This document shows, in pieces, positions 10,496 to 20,400 of a stretch of 42,907 bases of DNA (the stretch's first letter is position 1; every line of letters begins with the position of its first letter). Source of the stretch: an uncultured Clostridia bacterium (lineage in GTDB: Bacteria > Bacillota > Clostridia > TANB77 > CAG-508). Below the pieces are notes generated by a model, which made no database searches, was not told where the DNA came from, and saw nothing but the letters and a program-made list of their open reading frames with translations. The DNA lies in contig CAJFJY010000006.1 of NCBI GenBank assembly GCA_904384205.1, positions 1 to 42,907 of the forward strand. Reading direction: 5' to 3'. The position numbers were made by a program, and so were the translations under genes.

Positions 10496-12514
10496 CTATT
10501 CCATATTCCATCTAAGTATAACTTTGAATAAATCTCCATCAATTGAAATTTTAAAAGTTCCTCCTTGAATTTCTGTTAAACTCTCTGCAATTGATAAACC
10601 TAAACCGCTTCCTTCTGTATATCTTGATTTATCTCCTCTTACAAATCTTTGCATCAATTCTTCAGCTGAAATATTTAGCCTTGTTGCAGAAATATTTTTT
10701 ATTTCTAGTTTTATTTCTTTTTGCGTTTTTTGTAAATTTATATATACTCTTGTATTTTCCATTGCATATTTTGAAATGTTGCTGAATAGATTATCAATTA
10801 TTCTATACATATATCTATTGTCAGCTTGTATTTTTACATCTTCGTTTGTTACATCTAAATCAATTTTTAATCCTTTTTCTTTAAACTTATCTTCAAACTC
10901 ACCAATTGCTTGATTTATTAATTCTTTTAAGTTTATTGTTTCCAAATTTAATTTTACATTTCCAGAAGATACTTTTGAGGCTTCTACTAAGTCTTCTATC
11001 AATTTTTTAAGTCTTTGTGATTTTTTATCCAATATTGCGATATATTGTTCAATTGTTGCATTATTTATATCTTCTTTCTTTAATAAATCCACATAATTTA
11101 TTATTGAAGTTAATGGTGTTTTGATATCATGTGATACATTTGTTATAAGTTCTGTTTTTAGTCTCTCTGATTTTAGACTTTGTTCTATTGCATTTGAAAA
11201 TCCTCCTGCTATATCATTGATATATTTTGCCATGCTTTTTAATACACCTGTTAATTCTTCTTCATTTAAGTGTACATCTGACTTTCCTTCATATATATCT
11301 TGCAATGCTGTTTGAATTTTATTCATTTTTTTGTTGTACTCTAATAATTTATATAAAGTCCAAAACCAAAGTGCTAATAGTAATATAACTGCTATAAATG
11401 AACCTACTCCTGCTAATATTATTGATGCTATTATGAATAGAACATATAATATTATTATCTTCCTACTTGTTTTTATTTTGTTATGTTTATCATCTCTAAA
11501 TGTTTTATTTAGTTGATTTTTGATCCATCTATATATTCTATATGTTGTAAATGTATGCCAAAATTCTTTTGCTTTTATTCTTTTTATTATTGTTGTTATA
11601 TATAAAGCTGTACTTGCATATGCAATAATATAACATATACTCATAATTGGTATTAATAGTTCCTGTGGCATATTATAATTTACTCCTGCAACAAATCCAC
11701 TACACATTATGCCAACTACCATAACTACAAAAAATGTTAAAACTTCAAATGAAAATTTGTCAATTCCATTTAAGCTTATTCCTTCTTTTCCCTTTTCATG
11801 TCCTATTGCCCATATTAGATATATTATCATTGCTACTATTAAAATTGATGTTATTGGTATTAAGTATGCTGGATAATTTTGGTGTCTTTCAAATAAATTA
11901 TATATAGTTTTTTGTATATAGAATGAGTTTGAATATGATATATCTTCTGGATTTAGGTTTGTATATATTTTAAATCCCTCTAATGCATTTGATGAATAAT
12001 ATGTTGATATAATATATTTTGCATTTTCTTGGTTTAAATTTTCTATGTTTGTATTTATTGTATCATTTTCATATGTCCAATATATTGGCTCATTTGCCAT
12101 TTCTTGTATTTCTAAGTTATAGTCTGACGTTTTTATATTAGTATATAAATTCCCTGTACTTTCATCTATTATAATGTAATTTATAAATCTACTTATAGAA
12201 TAATCATCATAATTTATGGATCTATAATATACTTTTCCTTCATAACTATTATCATTTATTTCTGTATAATAATATGGTTCATTATCAGGATTTGTCCTTT
12301 TTGCATTCTTTATAGTTCTTGTGTATGTGTAAATTGATGATAAATATTCATTTGAAAAACTTTCTGTTTCTATATATTCTTCTGGCTTTATGTTTGAGCC
12401 ATTTTCTGTAAATAACACTATATTTAATATGCTTGCTATCAATATTACTCCCATAATTGGTATTAAAATATAGCACAGCATTTTAGTTAATGTTGATTCT
12501 CTCAATTTTTCCAT
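10496..12514 (-). CDS. Membrane sensor histidine kinase
   Basis: NVSHDIKTPLTSIINYVDLL (H-box), DNLFSNISKYAMENTRV (N-box), GSGLGLSIAESL (G-box). Start placed at MEKLRESTL (12514); the longer ORF start at 12562 lies in repeat sequence. Confidence 0.93.
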   Translation of the reverse strand: MEKLRESTLTKMLCYILIPIMGVILIASILNIVLFTENGSNIKPEEYIETESFSNEYLSSIYTYTRTIKNAKRTNPDNEPYYYTEINDNSYEGKVYYRSINYDDYSISRFINYIIIDESTGNLYTNIKTSDYNLEIQEMANEPIYWTYENDTINTNIENLNQENAKYIISTYYSSNALEGFKIYTNLNPEDISYSNSFYIQKTIYNLFERHQNYPAYLIPITSILIVAMIIYLIWAIGHEKGKEGISLNGIDKFSFEVLTFFVVMVVGIMCSGFVAGVNYNMPQELLIPIMSICYIIAYASTALYITTIIKRIKAKEFWHTFTTYRIYRWIKNQLNKTFRDDKHNKIKTSRKIIILYVLFIIASIILAGVGSFIAVILLLALWFWTLYKLLEYNKKMNKIQTALQDIYEGKSDVHLNEEELTGVLKSMAKYINDIAGGFSNAIEQSLKSERLKTELITNVSHDIKTPLTSIINYVDLLKKEDINNATIEQYIAILDKKSQRLKKLIEDLVEASKVSSGNVKLNLETINLKELINQAIGEFEDKFKEKGLKIDLDVTNEDVKIQADNRYMYRIIDNLFSNISKYAMENTRVYINLQKTQKEIKLEIKNISATRLNISAEELMQRFVRGDKSRYTEGSGLGLSIAESLTEIQGGTFKISIDGDLFKVILRWNME

Positions 12515-12539
12515 ATGCTCACATCCTTTCATAATAGAT

Positions 12540-12606
12540 AAGGATTTGGGGACGTACCTCAAAATCCCTCTATTTAGGGATTTTAAGGTACGTCCCTAAA
12601 TCCCTA
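12540..12606. repeat. Palindromic GGGACGTACC repeat between response regulator and kinase genes
   Basis: aggatttggggacgtacctcaaaatccctc / agggattttaaggtacgtccctaaatccct inverted arms. Confidence 0.85.
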
Positions 12607-13314
12607 TTTGATATCTTCTATTTTATATCCTATTCCCCACATTACTTTTAAATATTTAGGCTCTTTTGGATTTATTTCAATTTTTTCTCTTATGTGTCTT
12701 ATATGTACTGCTATAATGTTTTCTGCACCATAGCTTTCTTCATTCCAAACATTTTCATATATTTGTGATATTGAAAATACTTTTCCTTTATTTTTAAGTA
12801 AAAATTTTAAAATATTATATTCAGTTGCTGTAAGTTTGATTTCTTTTCCATCAACAACTACTTTTTTACTTTCATCATCTATGCTTAAATCTCCAGATTT
12901 TAATACATTTTCATTCTTTTTAGGTGTTATATTTCCAAAATCTACATATCTTCTTATGTTAGACTTTACCCTTGCAATTAATTCTAATGGATTAAATGGT
13001 TTTGTTATATAATCATCTGCACCTAAATCTAACCCTGATATTTTATCATAATCTTCTGACTTTGCAGATAACATGATTACCGGAATTGTCTTGCTTTTTC
13101 TTATTTCTTCTAAAGTTTGTAACCCATCTTTTTTAGGCATCATTATGTCTAATATGATTAAATGAATTTCATTTTCATTAACTTTTTTAATAGCTTCCTC
13201 TCCATCATATGCTTTTATGATATTATATCCTTCTCTTGATAAATATATTTCAATCGCATTTGCTATTTCTTTGTCATCATCAACTACTAAAATATTGTAC
13301 ATAATTAATCTCAT
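12604..13314 (-). CDS. OmpR/PhoB-family response regulator
   Basis: YNILVVDDDKEIANAIEIYL, LIILDIMMPKKDGL, VIMLSAKSEDYDKISGLDLGADDYITKPF, C-terminal winged helix. Confidence 0.95.
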   Translation of the reverse strand: MRLIMYNILVVDDDKEIANAIEIYLSREGYNIIKAYDGEEAIKKVNENEIHLIILDIMMPKKDGLQTLEEIRKSKTIPVIMLSAKSEDYDKISGLDLGADDYITKPFNPLELIARVKSNIRRYVDFGNITPKKNENVLKSGDLSIDDESKKVVVDGKEIKLTATEYNILKFLLKNKGKVFSISQIYENVWNEESYGAENIIAVHIRHIREKIEINPKEPKYLKVMWGIGYKIEDIK

Positions 13315-13342
13315 CCTTTCCTAGAGGTACAGATCAGGTTGG

Positions 13343-13450
13343 AAAAGAATTAAATTTTGGCTAGGAAAACAAGTTTGAAATTTATGAGGCGTACTTTTTG
13401 TACGTTGATTAAATTTCAAGCGAAGTTTGACAACGCCAAAATTGTAATTA
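13343..13450. repeat. Structured intergenic repeat, copy 1 (inverted copy at 35089-35203)
   Basis: aaaagaattaaattttggctaggaaaacaagtttgaaatttatgaggcgtac...gtacgttgattaaatttcaa...cgccaaaattgtaatta; near-identical reverse complement at 35089-35203. Confidence 0.85.
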
Positions 13451-13543
13451 TTTTTCAACATTCATCCCTTCTTATTAAACTAGTATTATAATACCACAGG
13501 TTTATTAACTTTGTATATAAAAAATATTAAGATTTTATTAAAA

Positions 13544-13578
13544 AACTAGCATTTTCTAGAATTTAGAAAATGCTAGTT
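13544..13578 (-). terminator. Rho-independent terminator overlapping the 3' end of ftsZ
   Basis: AACTAGCATTTTCTA (13544-13558) / TAGAAAATGCTAGTT (13564-13578), perfect 15-bp stem, 5-nt loop, T-run on the minus strand. Confidence 0.9.
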
Positions 13579-14569
13579 CTTTTTGTTTTTCTTGTTCTTC
13601 TGCTACGCCTGTTGCTATTATTGTTACTTCTACTTCTCCATTCATGTTTGGGTCTATTACTGTTCCAAATATTACATTTGCGTTTTCGTTTATTCTGTCA
13701 TTTACTAGTCCTATTGCACTATTTATTTCTAGTAAGCTTAAGTCTTCATCTCCTTTAATGTTAAATATTACTCCTTGTGCTCCATCTATTTTGCTTTCTG
13801 TTAATGGGTTTGTTATTGCTTGTTTTACTGCACTTTCTACTTTTCTTTCTCCTGATGCTCTTCCTATTCCCATATATGCTTTTCCATTATATTTTATGGT
13901 TGTTCTGATATCGGCAAAATCCACATTTACTTCTCCAACTGATGTTAATAAGTCTGTAACGCCTGTGATTCCTTGCTCTAATATTTTATCTGCTATTGAA
14001 AATGCTGAATTTAATGTTATTCTATCACTTGTTGTTTTTAATAGGTTATCATTTAATACTACTATTAAATCGTCTACATTTTCTCTTAATTTTTTTATTC
14101 CATAGTCTGCTCTTATTTTTCTTGCTTTTCCTTCAAATAGGAATGGTTTTGTTACAACTCCTACTGTTAATATTCCCATTTCTTTTGCTATTTCTGCTAC
14201 TACTGGGGCTGCTCCTGTTCCTGTTCCGCCTCCCATTCCTGCTGTTATGAATACTAGGTCTGCTCCTTGCAATATTTGTTTTATTTCTTCTTTATTTTCT
14301 CTTGCTGCTCTTTCTCCTACGTTTTCATTTGCTCCTGCTCCTAGTCCTTTTGTTGTTTCTACTCCTATTTGTAATACATTGTTTGTTTTTGCTCTTTTTA
14401 GTGTTCCTGTTTCTGTGTTTAATAGATAAAATGATACTCCTTTTACATTGTCTTCTATCATTCTGTTTACTGCATTGTTTCCTGCTCCACCTACTCCTAT
14501 TACTTTGATTTTTGGTGTTTTGTTTTGTTCTTTTGGTTCCATGTTTATATTATACATTTTTATTTTCAT
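13556..14569 (-). CDS. ftsZ: Cell division protein FtsZ lacking C-terminal linker and conserved tail peptide
   Basis: GVGGAGNNAVNRM, FITAGMGGGTGTGAAPVVAEIAKE, TSVGEVNVDFADI; ends ...TIIATGVAEEQEKQKELAFSKF. Confidence 0.95.
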   Translation of the reverse strand: MKIKMYNINMEPKEQNKTPKIKVIGVGGAGNNAVNRMIEDNVKGVSFYLLNTETGTLKRAKTNNVLQIGVETTKGLGAGANENVGERAARENKEEIKQILQGADLVFITAGMGGGTGTGAAPVVAEIAKEMGILTVGVVTKPFLFEGKARKIRADYGIKKLRENVDDLIVVLNDNLLKTTSDRITLNSAFSIADKILEQGITGVTDLLTSVGEVNVDFADIRTTIKYNGKAYMGIGRASGERKVESAVKQAITNPLTESKIDGAQGVIFNIKGDEDLSLLEINSAIGLVNDRINENANVIFGTVIDPNMNGEVEVTIIATGVAEEQEKQKELAFSKF

Positions 14570-14715
14570 TCCTTTCTTCAGGTATAAATTTTGTTGGAAA
14601 AGAATAGATAATTATTTTCAACCTTTTTCCTCTTTATGCGTCATGTATATTTCTATCATAATTTAAGTTTAAATTCAATAGGGAAATTTAAAAATGTATA
14701 AAAAGTAAGATAACT

Positions 14716-16228
14716 TTATTTTAATATAGGATATCCTTTATTTATATTTTCGTTATCTAAACTAAAAGCATTGTTTTCTTTATTTAATAATTCTATAAAA
14801 GTTGTTGTTTCTCCATTTTCCAAATTAATATTACTTTTATTTTGCATTTGACTTTCTGTTAATTTCATGCAATTTTCCATTATTCCTGTATTTCCTCCTG
14901 ACATTTCATTTGTATTAATTGTATAACAATATTTAATGTTTCCTTTATTATTTCCAATAATTCCTCCTCTGTTGATTCCTCCTTGAATATTTCCTACATT
15001 ATATGAAAATTCTATACTTCCATTGGTTTCATTTCTTCCTGAAATTCCTCCTATGTCCCAATTATTAGAATATGCATCTACTTCTCCTATATTATAACAA
15101 TTTTTTATTGTTCCAGAATTGATTCCTACAATACCACCTTTAGCATATCTTACATAACTTGTCGGAGCTAGTATGTTTCCTATATTATAACTTTCTTCTA
15201 CTATTCCAGAATTACTACCTACAATACCACCTATTGTATGATCTCTTAGCATTAATTCATGAGTATTTATACATTTTTTTATAATTCCACTACTCATATT
15301 TTGTCCACATATTCCTCCTCCACTCGCATTTAAATCTAAATATCCTTTATTTTCACAGTTTTCAATTAATCCAATATTTCTTCCTACAAATGCTCCACCG
15401 TAATTGCCTGTTAAATGTATTTCTATCTGATTTTTACAGTTATATATTTTTCCGTTTTCATTATTTATACTTGCCATTCCTGCAATATAATTGCGTCCTT
15501 GAATATATCCATTTAATATTATATTTTGGATTGTACCACTATTAGAATAAAATATTGCTTTATTATCTCCTCCATTTATATATATTCCTTCTATTTTATT
15601 ATTTTTTCCGTCTAAAATTCCTCCAAAATGGCTAGAATATGTTCCTATTGGTTCCCATTGATTTTCTTCGCTACAATTTAAATCAATATCATTTTGTAAT
15701 ACATAGTGACTGTCCATATTAAATTTGTATTTTTCTCCTCCTGCTTCTTCTATTATTATTTCTTCTCCTGTCCCTATTTTCTTGAATTGTTCACCTGTAT
15801 ATATTGGTATTATGTTTTGCTTTGCGTGTATATCCATTTCCTCTAACCATTCTGCTTGCTGTTTACTTACTTTTTCTTCGGTGTACACTAATTCTCCATC
15901 TTCCATATATAACATTTCGTTATATTTATCATCTATTCCTACTAAATTTTTTAAAGTTCCGAATTGGAATTCTTCTCCATCATTTTTTACTTCTTCTATT
16001 TCTATTTTTTCTTTTATATCTTTTATTTCTGCCATAAATTTTGCTTTTCCTGCATTATTTAATATTCCATTGTCTCCGTGAAATTGTTCCGATTGTTATA
16101 CTTGCTAAAATTAATAAAACTATTATGGTTATAGCTAATGCTACTAATGTTATTCCTTCCTGTTTTCCTCTTATGTTGTTTTTTCCTGTTTTCTGGTAAA
16201 ATCTTCTGTTTTTGCTTTTCTTTTGCAT
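14716..16228 (-). CDS. Pilin-like N-terminus (KQEGITLVALAITIIVLLILASITI) fused by +1 frameshift at CGG to a GLUG-repeat/beta-helix body
   Basis: ATG at 16228 after GGAGGAG; frame 1 runs MQKKSKNRRFYQKTGKNNIRGKQEGITLVALAITIIVLLILASITIGTIS then CGG (16078-16076); +1 frame continues GDNGILNNAGKAKFMAEIKDIKEK... to the stop at 14716. The ORF track only lists the body (14716-16035). Confidence 0.75.
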
Positions 16229-16248
16229 ATTTGCTCCTCCTTCTACTA

Positions 16249-16451
16249 ATCATTAAGTAAGATACTTAATGATTCTGAAGGAAATAGGAATAGCTTGATT
16301 TTACTACTAAAATAAGCTATTCCTGTTCTTAATTTTATTATTTTGGTTATTCATTTTACTTCAAATTTTGTATTTTGTAACTATTGACATTACTGCTTTT
16401 TATTGGTATTATATTTTTAGAATTTAATCATTAAGTATCTTACTTAATGAC
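16249..16451. repeat. Segment bounded by inverted copies of a 25-bp palindrome
   Basis: atcattaagtaagatacttaatgat (16249-16273) and atcattaagtatcttacttaatgac (16427-16451) are reverse complements (24/25) and each is itself palindromic. Confidence 0.7.
16286..16324. terminator. Hairpin, possible terminator, inside the 16249-16451 segment
   Basis: AGGAATAGCTT (16286-16296) / AAGCTATTCCT (16314-16324) plus additional inner pairing. Confidence 0.5.
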
Positions 16452-16569
16452 TTTTTTGTTCTCCACTTTTTAGTAAATTAGATAGAAATTTTGTATTTTT
16501 TTCTGTTTCTTTACATATATCTTATGCTATAATATTAATATATAAATTATTATAGAAAGTACGGTTGTT

Positions 16570-17430
16570 ATGTTTATTAAATATGTTATTAAAAATACAG
16601 ATTGTGAATTTACTATTAATGATTTGTTAAAAAACAAATTTAATATTTCTGCAAGATTACTTAATAAATTAATTAGAAATAAAAAAATACTTGTGAATGG
16701 TAATGTTTTTGATACTAGATTAAAATGCAATTCTGGAGATGAATTGCTTATTGATTTTTCTGCTGAAGAAGATAATAGTAATATTGTTCCTACTAAGATG
16801 GATCTATCAATTGTTTATGAAGATGACTGGATGTTAGTTGTTAATAAACCTGCTAATATGCCTGTTCATCCTTCTATGGAACATTTTACTGATTCTCTTG
16901 CAAATGGAATTAGATTTTATTTTGATTCTATAGGTTTGAAGAAAAAAATTAGGATAGTAAATAGACTTGATTTAAATACTTCTGGCTTGGTTATTGTTGC
17001 AAAGTGTGAGTATATTCAAGAATGTTTAATTAAAGAAATGTCTGATGGCTCTTTTAAAAAGAGTTATTTGGCTTTAGCTTCTGGCATTTTTAATAAAAAA
17101 GATGATGTTTTGATTTTTCCTATTGCTAGAAAACAGGGTAGCATTATTGAAAGATGTGTGGATTTTGAAAATGGTCAATTTTCTAGTACTCATTTTAGGG
17201 TTATAAAAGAAATTGATGGCAATTCTTTGATTTTATGTTCTTTGAAAACTGGCAGGACTCATCAGATTCGTGTTCATTTGTCTTATATTGGTCATCCTTT
17301 AATTGGAGATTCTTTATATGGAAATTGTTCTGCTTCTGAGTTTCCTAATGGGCAGAAATTACATTGCTATAGGCTCAAGTTTGTTCATCCTGTAACTAAG
17401 AAATTGCTTACATTAAAAAGCAAATTTTGA
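16570..17430 (+). CDS. RluA-family pseudouridine synthase (S4-domain containing)
   Basis: S4-like N-terminus, VVNKPANMPVHPS, RIVNRLDLNTSGLVIVAK, KTGRTHQIRVHLSYIGHPLIGDSLYG. Confidence 0.95.
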   Translation: MFIKYVIKNTDCEFTINDLLKNKFNISARLLNKLIRNKKILVNGNVFDTRLKCNSGDELLIDFSAEEDNSNIVPTKMDLSIVYEDDWMLVVNKPANMPVHPSMEHFTDSLANGIRFYFDSIGLKKKIRIVNRLDLNTSGLVIVAKCEYIQECLIKEMSDGSFKKSYLALASGIFNKKDDVLIFPIARKQGSIIERCVDFENGQFSSTHFRVIKEIDGNSLILCSLKTGRTHQIRVHLSYIGHPLIGDSLYGNCSASEFPNGQKLHCYRLKFVHPVTKKLLTLKSKF

Positions 17431-17459
17431 GATAGAAAATTTTAATTTTTCTATCTCAA
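17427..17459. terminator. Bidirectional terminator between convergent rluA-like and addA
   Basis: TTGAGATAGAAAA / TTTTCTATCTCAA, 13-bp perfect stem; overlaps the TGA stop of the rluA-like gene. Confidence 0.85.
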
Positions 17460-17483
17460 TTAGTTGGAAATTGTTAGCTATTT

Positions 17484-20400
17484 TTAAATTTCCAAAGCTT
17501 TTCCCAAATAAATCGAATAAATATATTTTTTATCAACTTTTCTGCTTAAAGCTTCTTCTAATGCTGTTTTATACAAACTTAACTGGCTGTTGTATTTACT
17601 AATTAGTTCATTTTCTTTTCCTTCTGGCACATAATCTGTTTTGTAATCTACTAGTATAAGATTATCATTTTTGTCTATGTAATATAAATCTATAATACCT
17701 TGAACCAAAATATTTTCATCTATATTTTCATCTTCATATATCTCTTTTGCAGGTATATTTAAATAAAAAGGTTTTTCTTTATAAATTTCTTTTGCTTCTT
17801 TTAAATCTTGACCTATTTGTGATTTTGTAAATTCAAGTATTTTATATGGATTTACACTTTTAGCTTCTTTTTCTGTTAATATATTTGTATTTTGTAATTC
17901 TATTATAAAGTTTTGTATTTCTTCTAAATTATATTCTTTTTTTGCATCTAATTTTTGTAAGCAAAGATGAGTTATAGTTCCTTTTTGTGCAGATGTTAAT
18001 TTTTCATCTTTGTTTTCTTTTAAGAATTCCGGTTTTCTAAATTCACTTTTTTCTTCTTTTGAAGATGTTTTGATATTTTCTGTTTCTTTTAATTTTTCTG
18101 TACTTTTTTCTATATTTTTTGTATGGCTTCGTTGTTGTGAAGTTATTTCTTCTAGACTTTGAATTTTCTCCTGCTCTAATTCTTTTATCTTAGTAACTGA
18201 TATTTTTGTTGGGATAACTGTGCTTGCTAAAAATGCGTATTTGTATTCCAATTCTTTTTGTATTGTTTTATATAAATTTTCTTGATGTTCAAATTCTGTT
18301 TCCTCTTGTATATTTTCAGGCACATTGTTTAGTAACTTGTTCCATTTATTCATTTCTTCTTTTTTATCTTTTATTTCTAATTTTAATGAATGGCTTTCTT
18401 TTGCATTTATATACACAAGAATTATCCAATCTAAATATGATTTTGCCTTCTTTATTAGCAAATGATTTATTTTTCCATTTTCTTTTGGATAAATTTTATT
18501 TAAGTTTTCCCATTTTTCAATCTTTTCTTGTATATCTTTTCCAATTCCTGTTATGTATAGTTTTTCTTTTGCTCTTGTCAATGCAACATAAAGTATTCTC
18601 ATTTCTTCAGATATATTTTCATTTTCAACTTGCTTTTTTAATGCTTCTCTTGAAAGTGTATCATATTGTATTTGTTCATCATAATTTATGTATTTTACAC
18701 CTATTCCTAAATCTTGATGTAGCAATACTGAATCTTTTCTGATATCCTGCATATTAAATTGTTTATTTGTATTTGCTAAAAATACTACCGGAAATTCCAA
18801 TCCTTTACTTTTGTGAATACTCATAATCCTAACTACATCATCATTTTCGCCAATTATTTTTGCTGTTCCCATGTCTCCGCTACTTAACTGCAACTTTTCC
18901 ATGAATTGTATAAAATTATATAATCCTTTAAAACTTGCACTTTCGTATTGCCTTGCTTTTTCAAATAGCATTTTTAAATTTGCTTGTCTCAATTCCCCAT
19001 TTGGCATAAGTCCGACATAATTATAGAATCCTGTTTCTATATATATTTTCCATATTAATTCATCTAATGCTAAATATTCTTTTTCTTTTCTCCATTTTTG
19101 CAAGTTCTCTAAAAAATTATTTATTTTTTCTTTTAGTTTTGAATTTACATTTGGAACTGCTTTTTGCATACAATTATAGAAATTATCATATTTATCACTT
19201 AATCTAATTTCTACTAATTCATTATCAGTAAATTTTCCGATATTAGATCTTAATACTGATACTAATGGTATATCTTGAATTGGATTATCTATTATTTTTA
19301 ATAAATTTAATATTGTTTGTATTTCAATTGTTTCTAAATATTGTTCTGAACTATCTGAGAATACAGGTATTCCTAGATTTATCATTTCTTGCTCATAAAT
19401 ATTTGCTTTTTCTTTAGTTGACCTTAATAAAATTACAATGTCTTTATATTTAATATCTCTAAAACTTTCAGCTTTTCTGTCATATATTTGATATTTGCTT
19501 TGTACTAATTCTTTTATCTTTTTTGCAATGTATTTAGCTTCGATTTCTATATCTTCAATTTTTTCTAAATCTTGTATTTCGTCATCATTATCGCTACTAA
19601 TTTCTATTTCTTCTGCATCTTCATTATGGGTTGATTCTATTATATCAATCTCTGTTTTCAATTCTTGATTTGTTTCTTTATAATCTGTTGCACCTAGATT
19701 AAGATATTCATTTTTGTTGTATTCTATTTCACCAATTTTTTCACTCATAATATTTTGAAAGACTAAATTCGTAAAATCTAATATGTTTCCTCTACTTCTG
19801 AAGTTTTTAAATAGTTGTATCTTTTTGCCTTTTTTCATATCTTGTATTGTTTCTAATTTTTCTGCTTCATCCTCTACAATTTCATATTCGTTATATTTTG
19901 ATAAAAATAGCTTTGGCATTGCTTGTCTGAATTTATATATACTTTGCTTTACATCTCCTACCATGAATAAATTGTTACCTCTTGATACAGATGTCAAAAT
20001 TGTTTCTTGTACTAAATTGCTATCTTGATATTCATCAATTGCAATTTCTTCAAACTTTTGAGTGTACTTTTCTGCCACTTCTGTTTTTACTAAATTTCCT
20101 TGCTCATCTTTCTTTACCAAAATTGATAATGCAAAATGCTCTATATCACTAAAATCTAATATGTTTTTCTCTCTTTTTTTCTTTGAAAATTGTTTGTCAA
20201 ATTCTATGATTAAGTCTTTCAATTTTGTTAATGTTTTGTACATATCATAGATATCTTGGTTTGATTGTTTTGAATCAGATACAAATGTATTGTTTAGTTT
20301 ATCATATAACTTTTTTCTAACTTGATCACGAATTGCTTTTGCTTCATCTTTTATATCTGAAGTAACCTTTTTTCGTGGCCAGTCTATAAATTTAAAATTT

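Noticed and set aside
16059-16253. ORF MISRRRSKYAKEKQKQKILPENRKKQ... listed in the track
   Set aside because: Out-of-frame reading of the pilin-like N-terminus; the frame starting at 16228 has the RBS and the prepilin motif.
16562-16569. CGG just upstream of the rluA-like start considered as a third CGG frameshift site
   Set aside because: Lies in the 5' untranslated region; the RluA-type frame is intact and starts at 16570.
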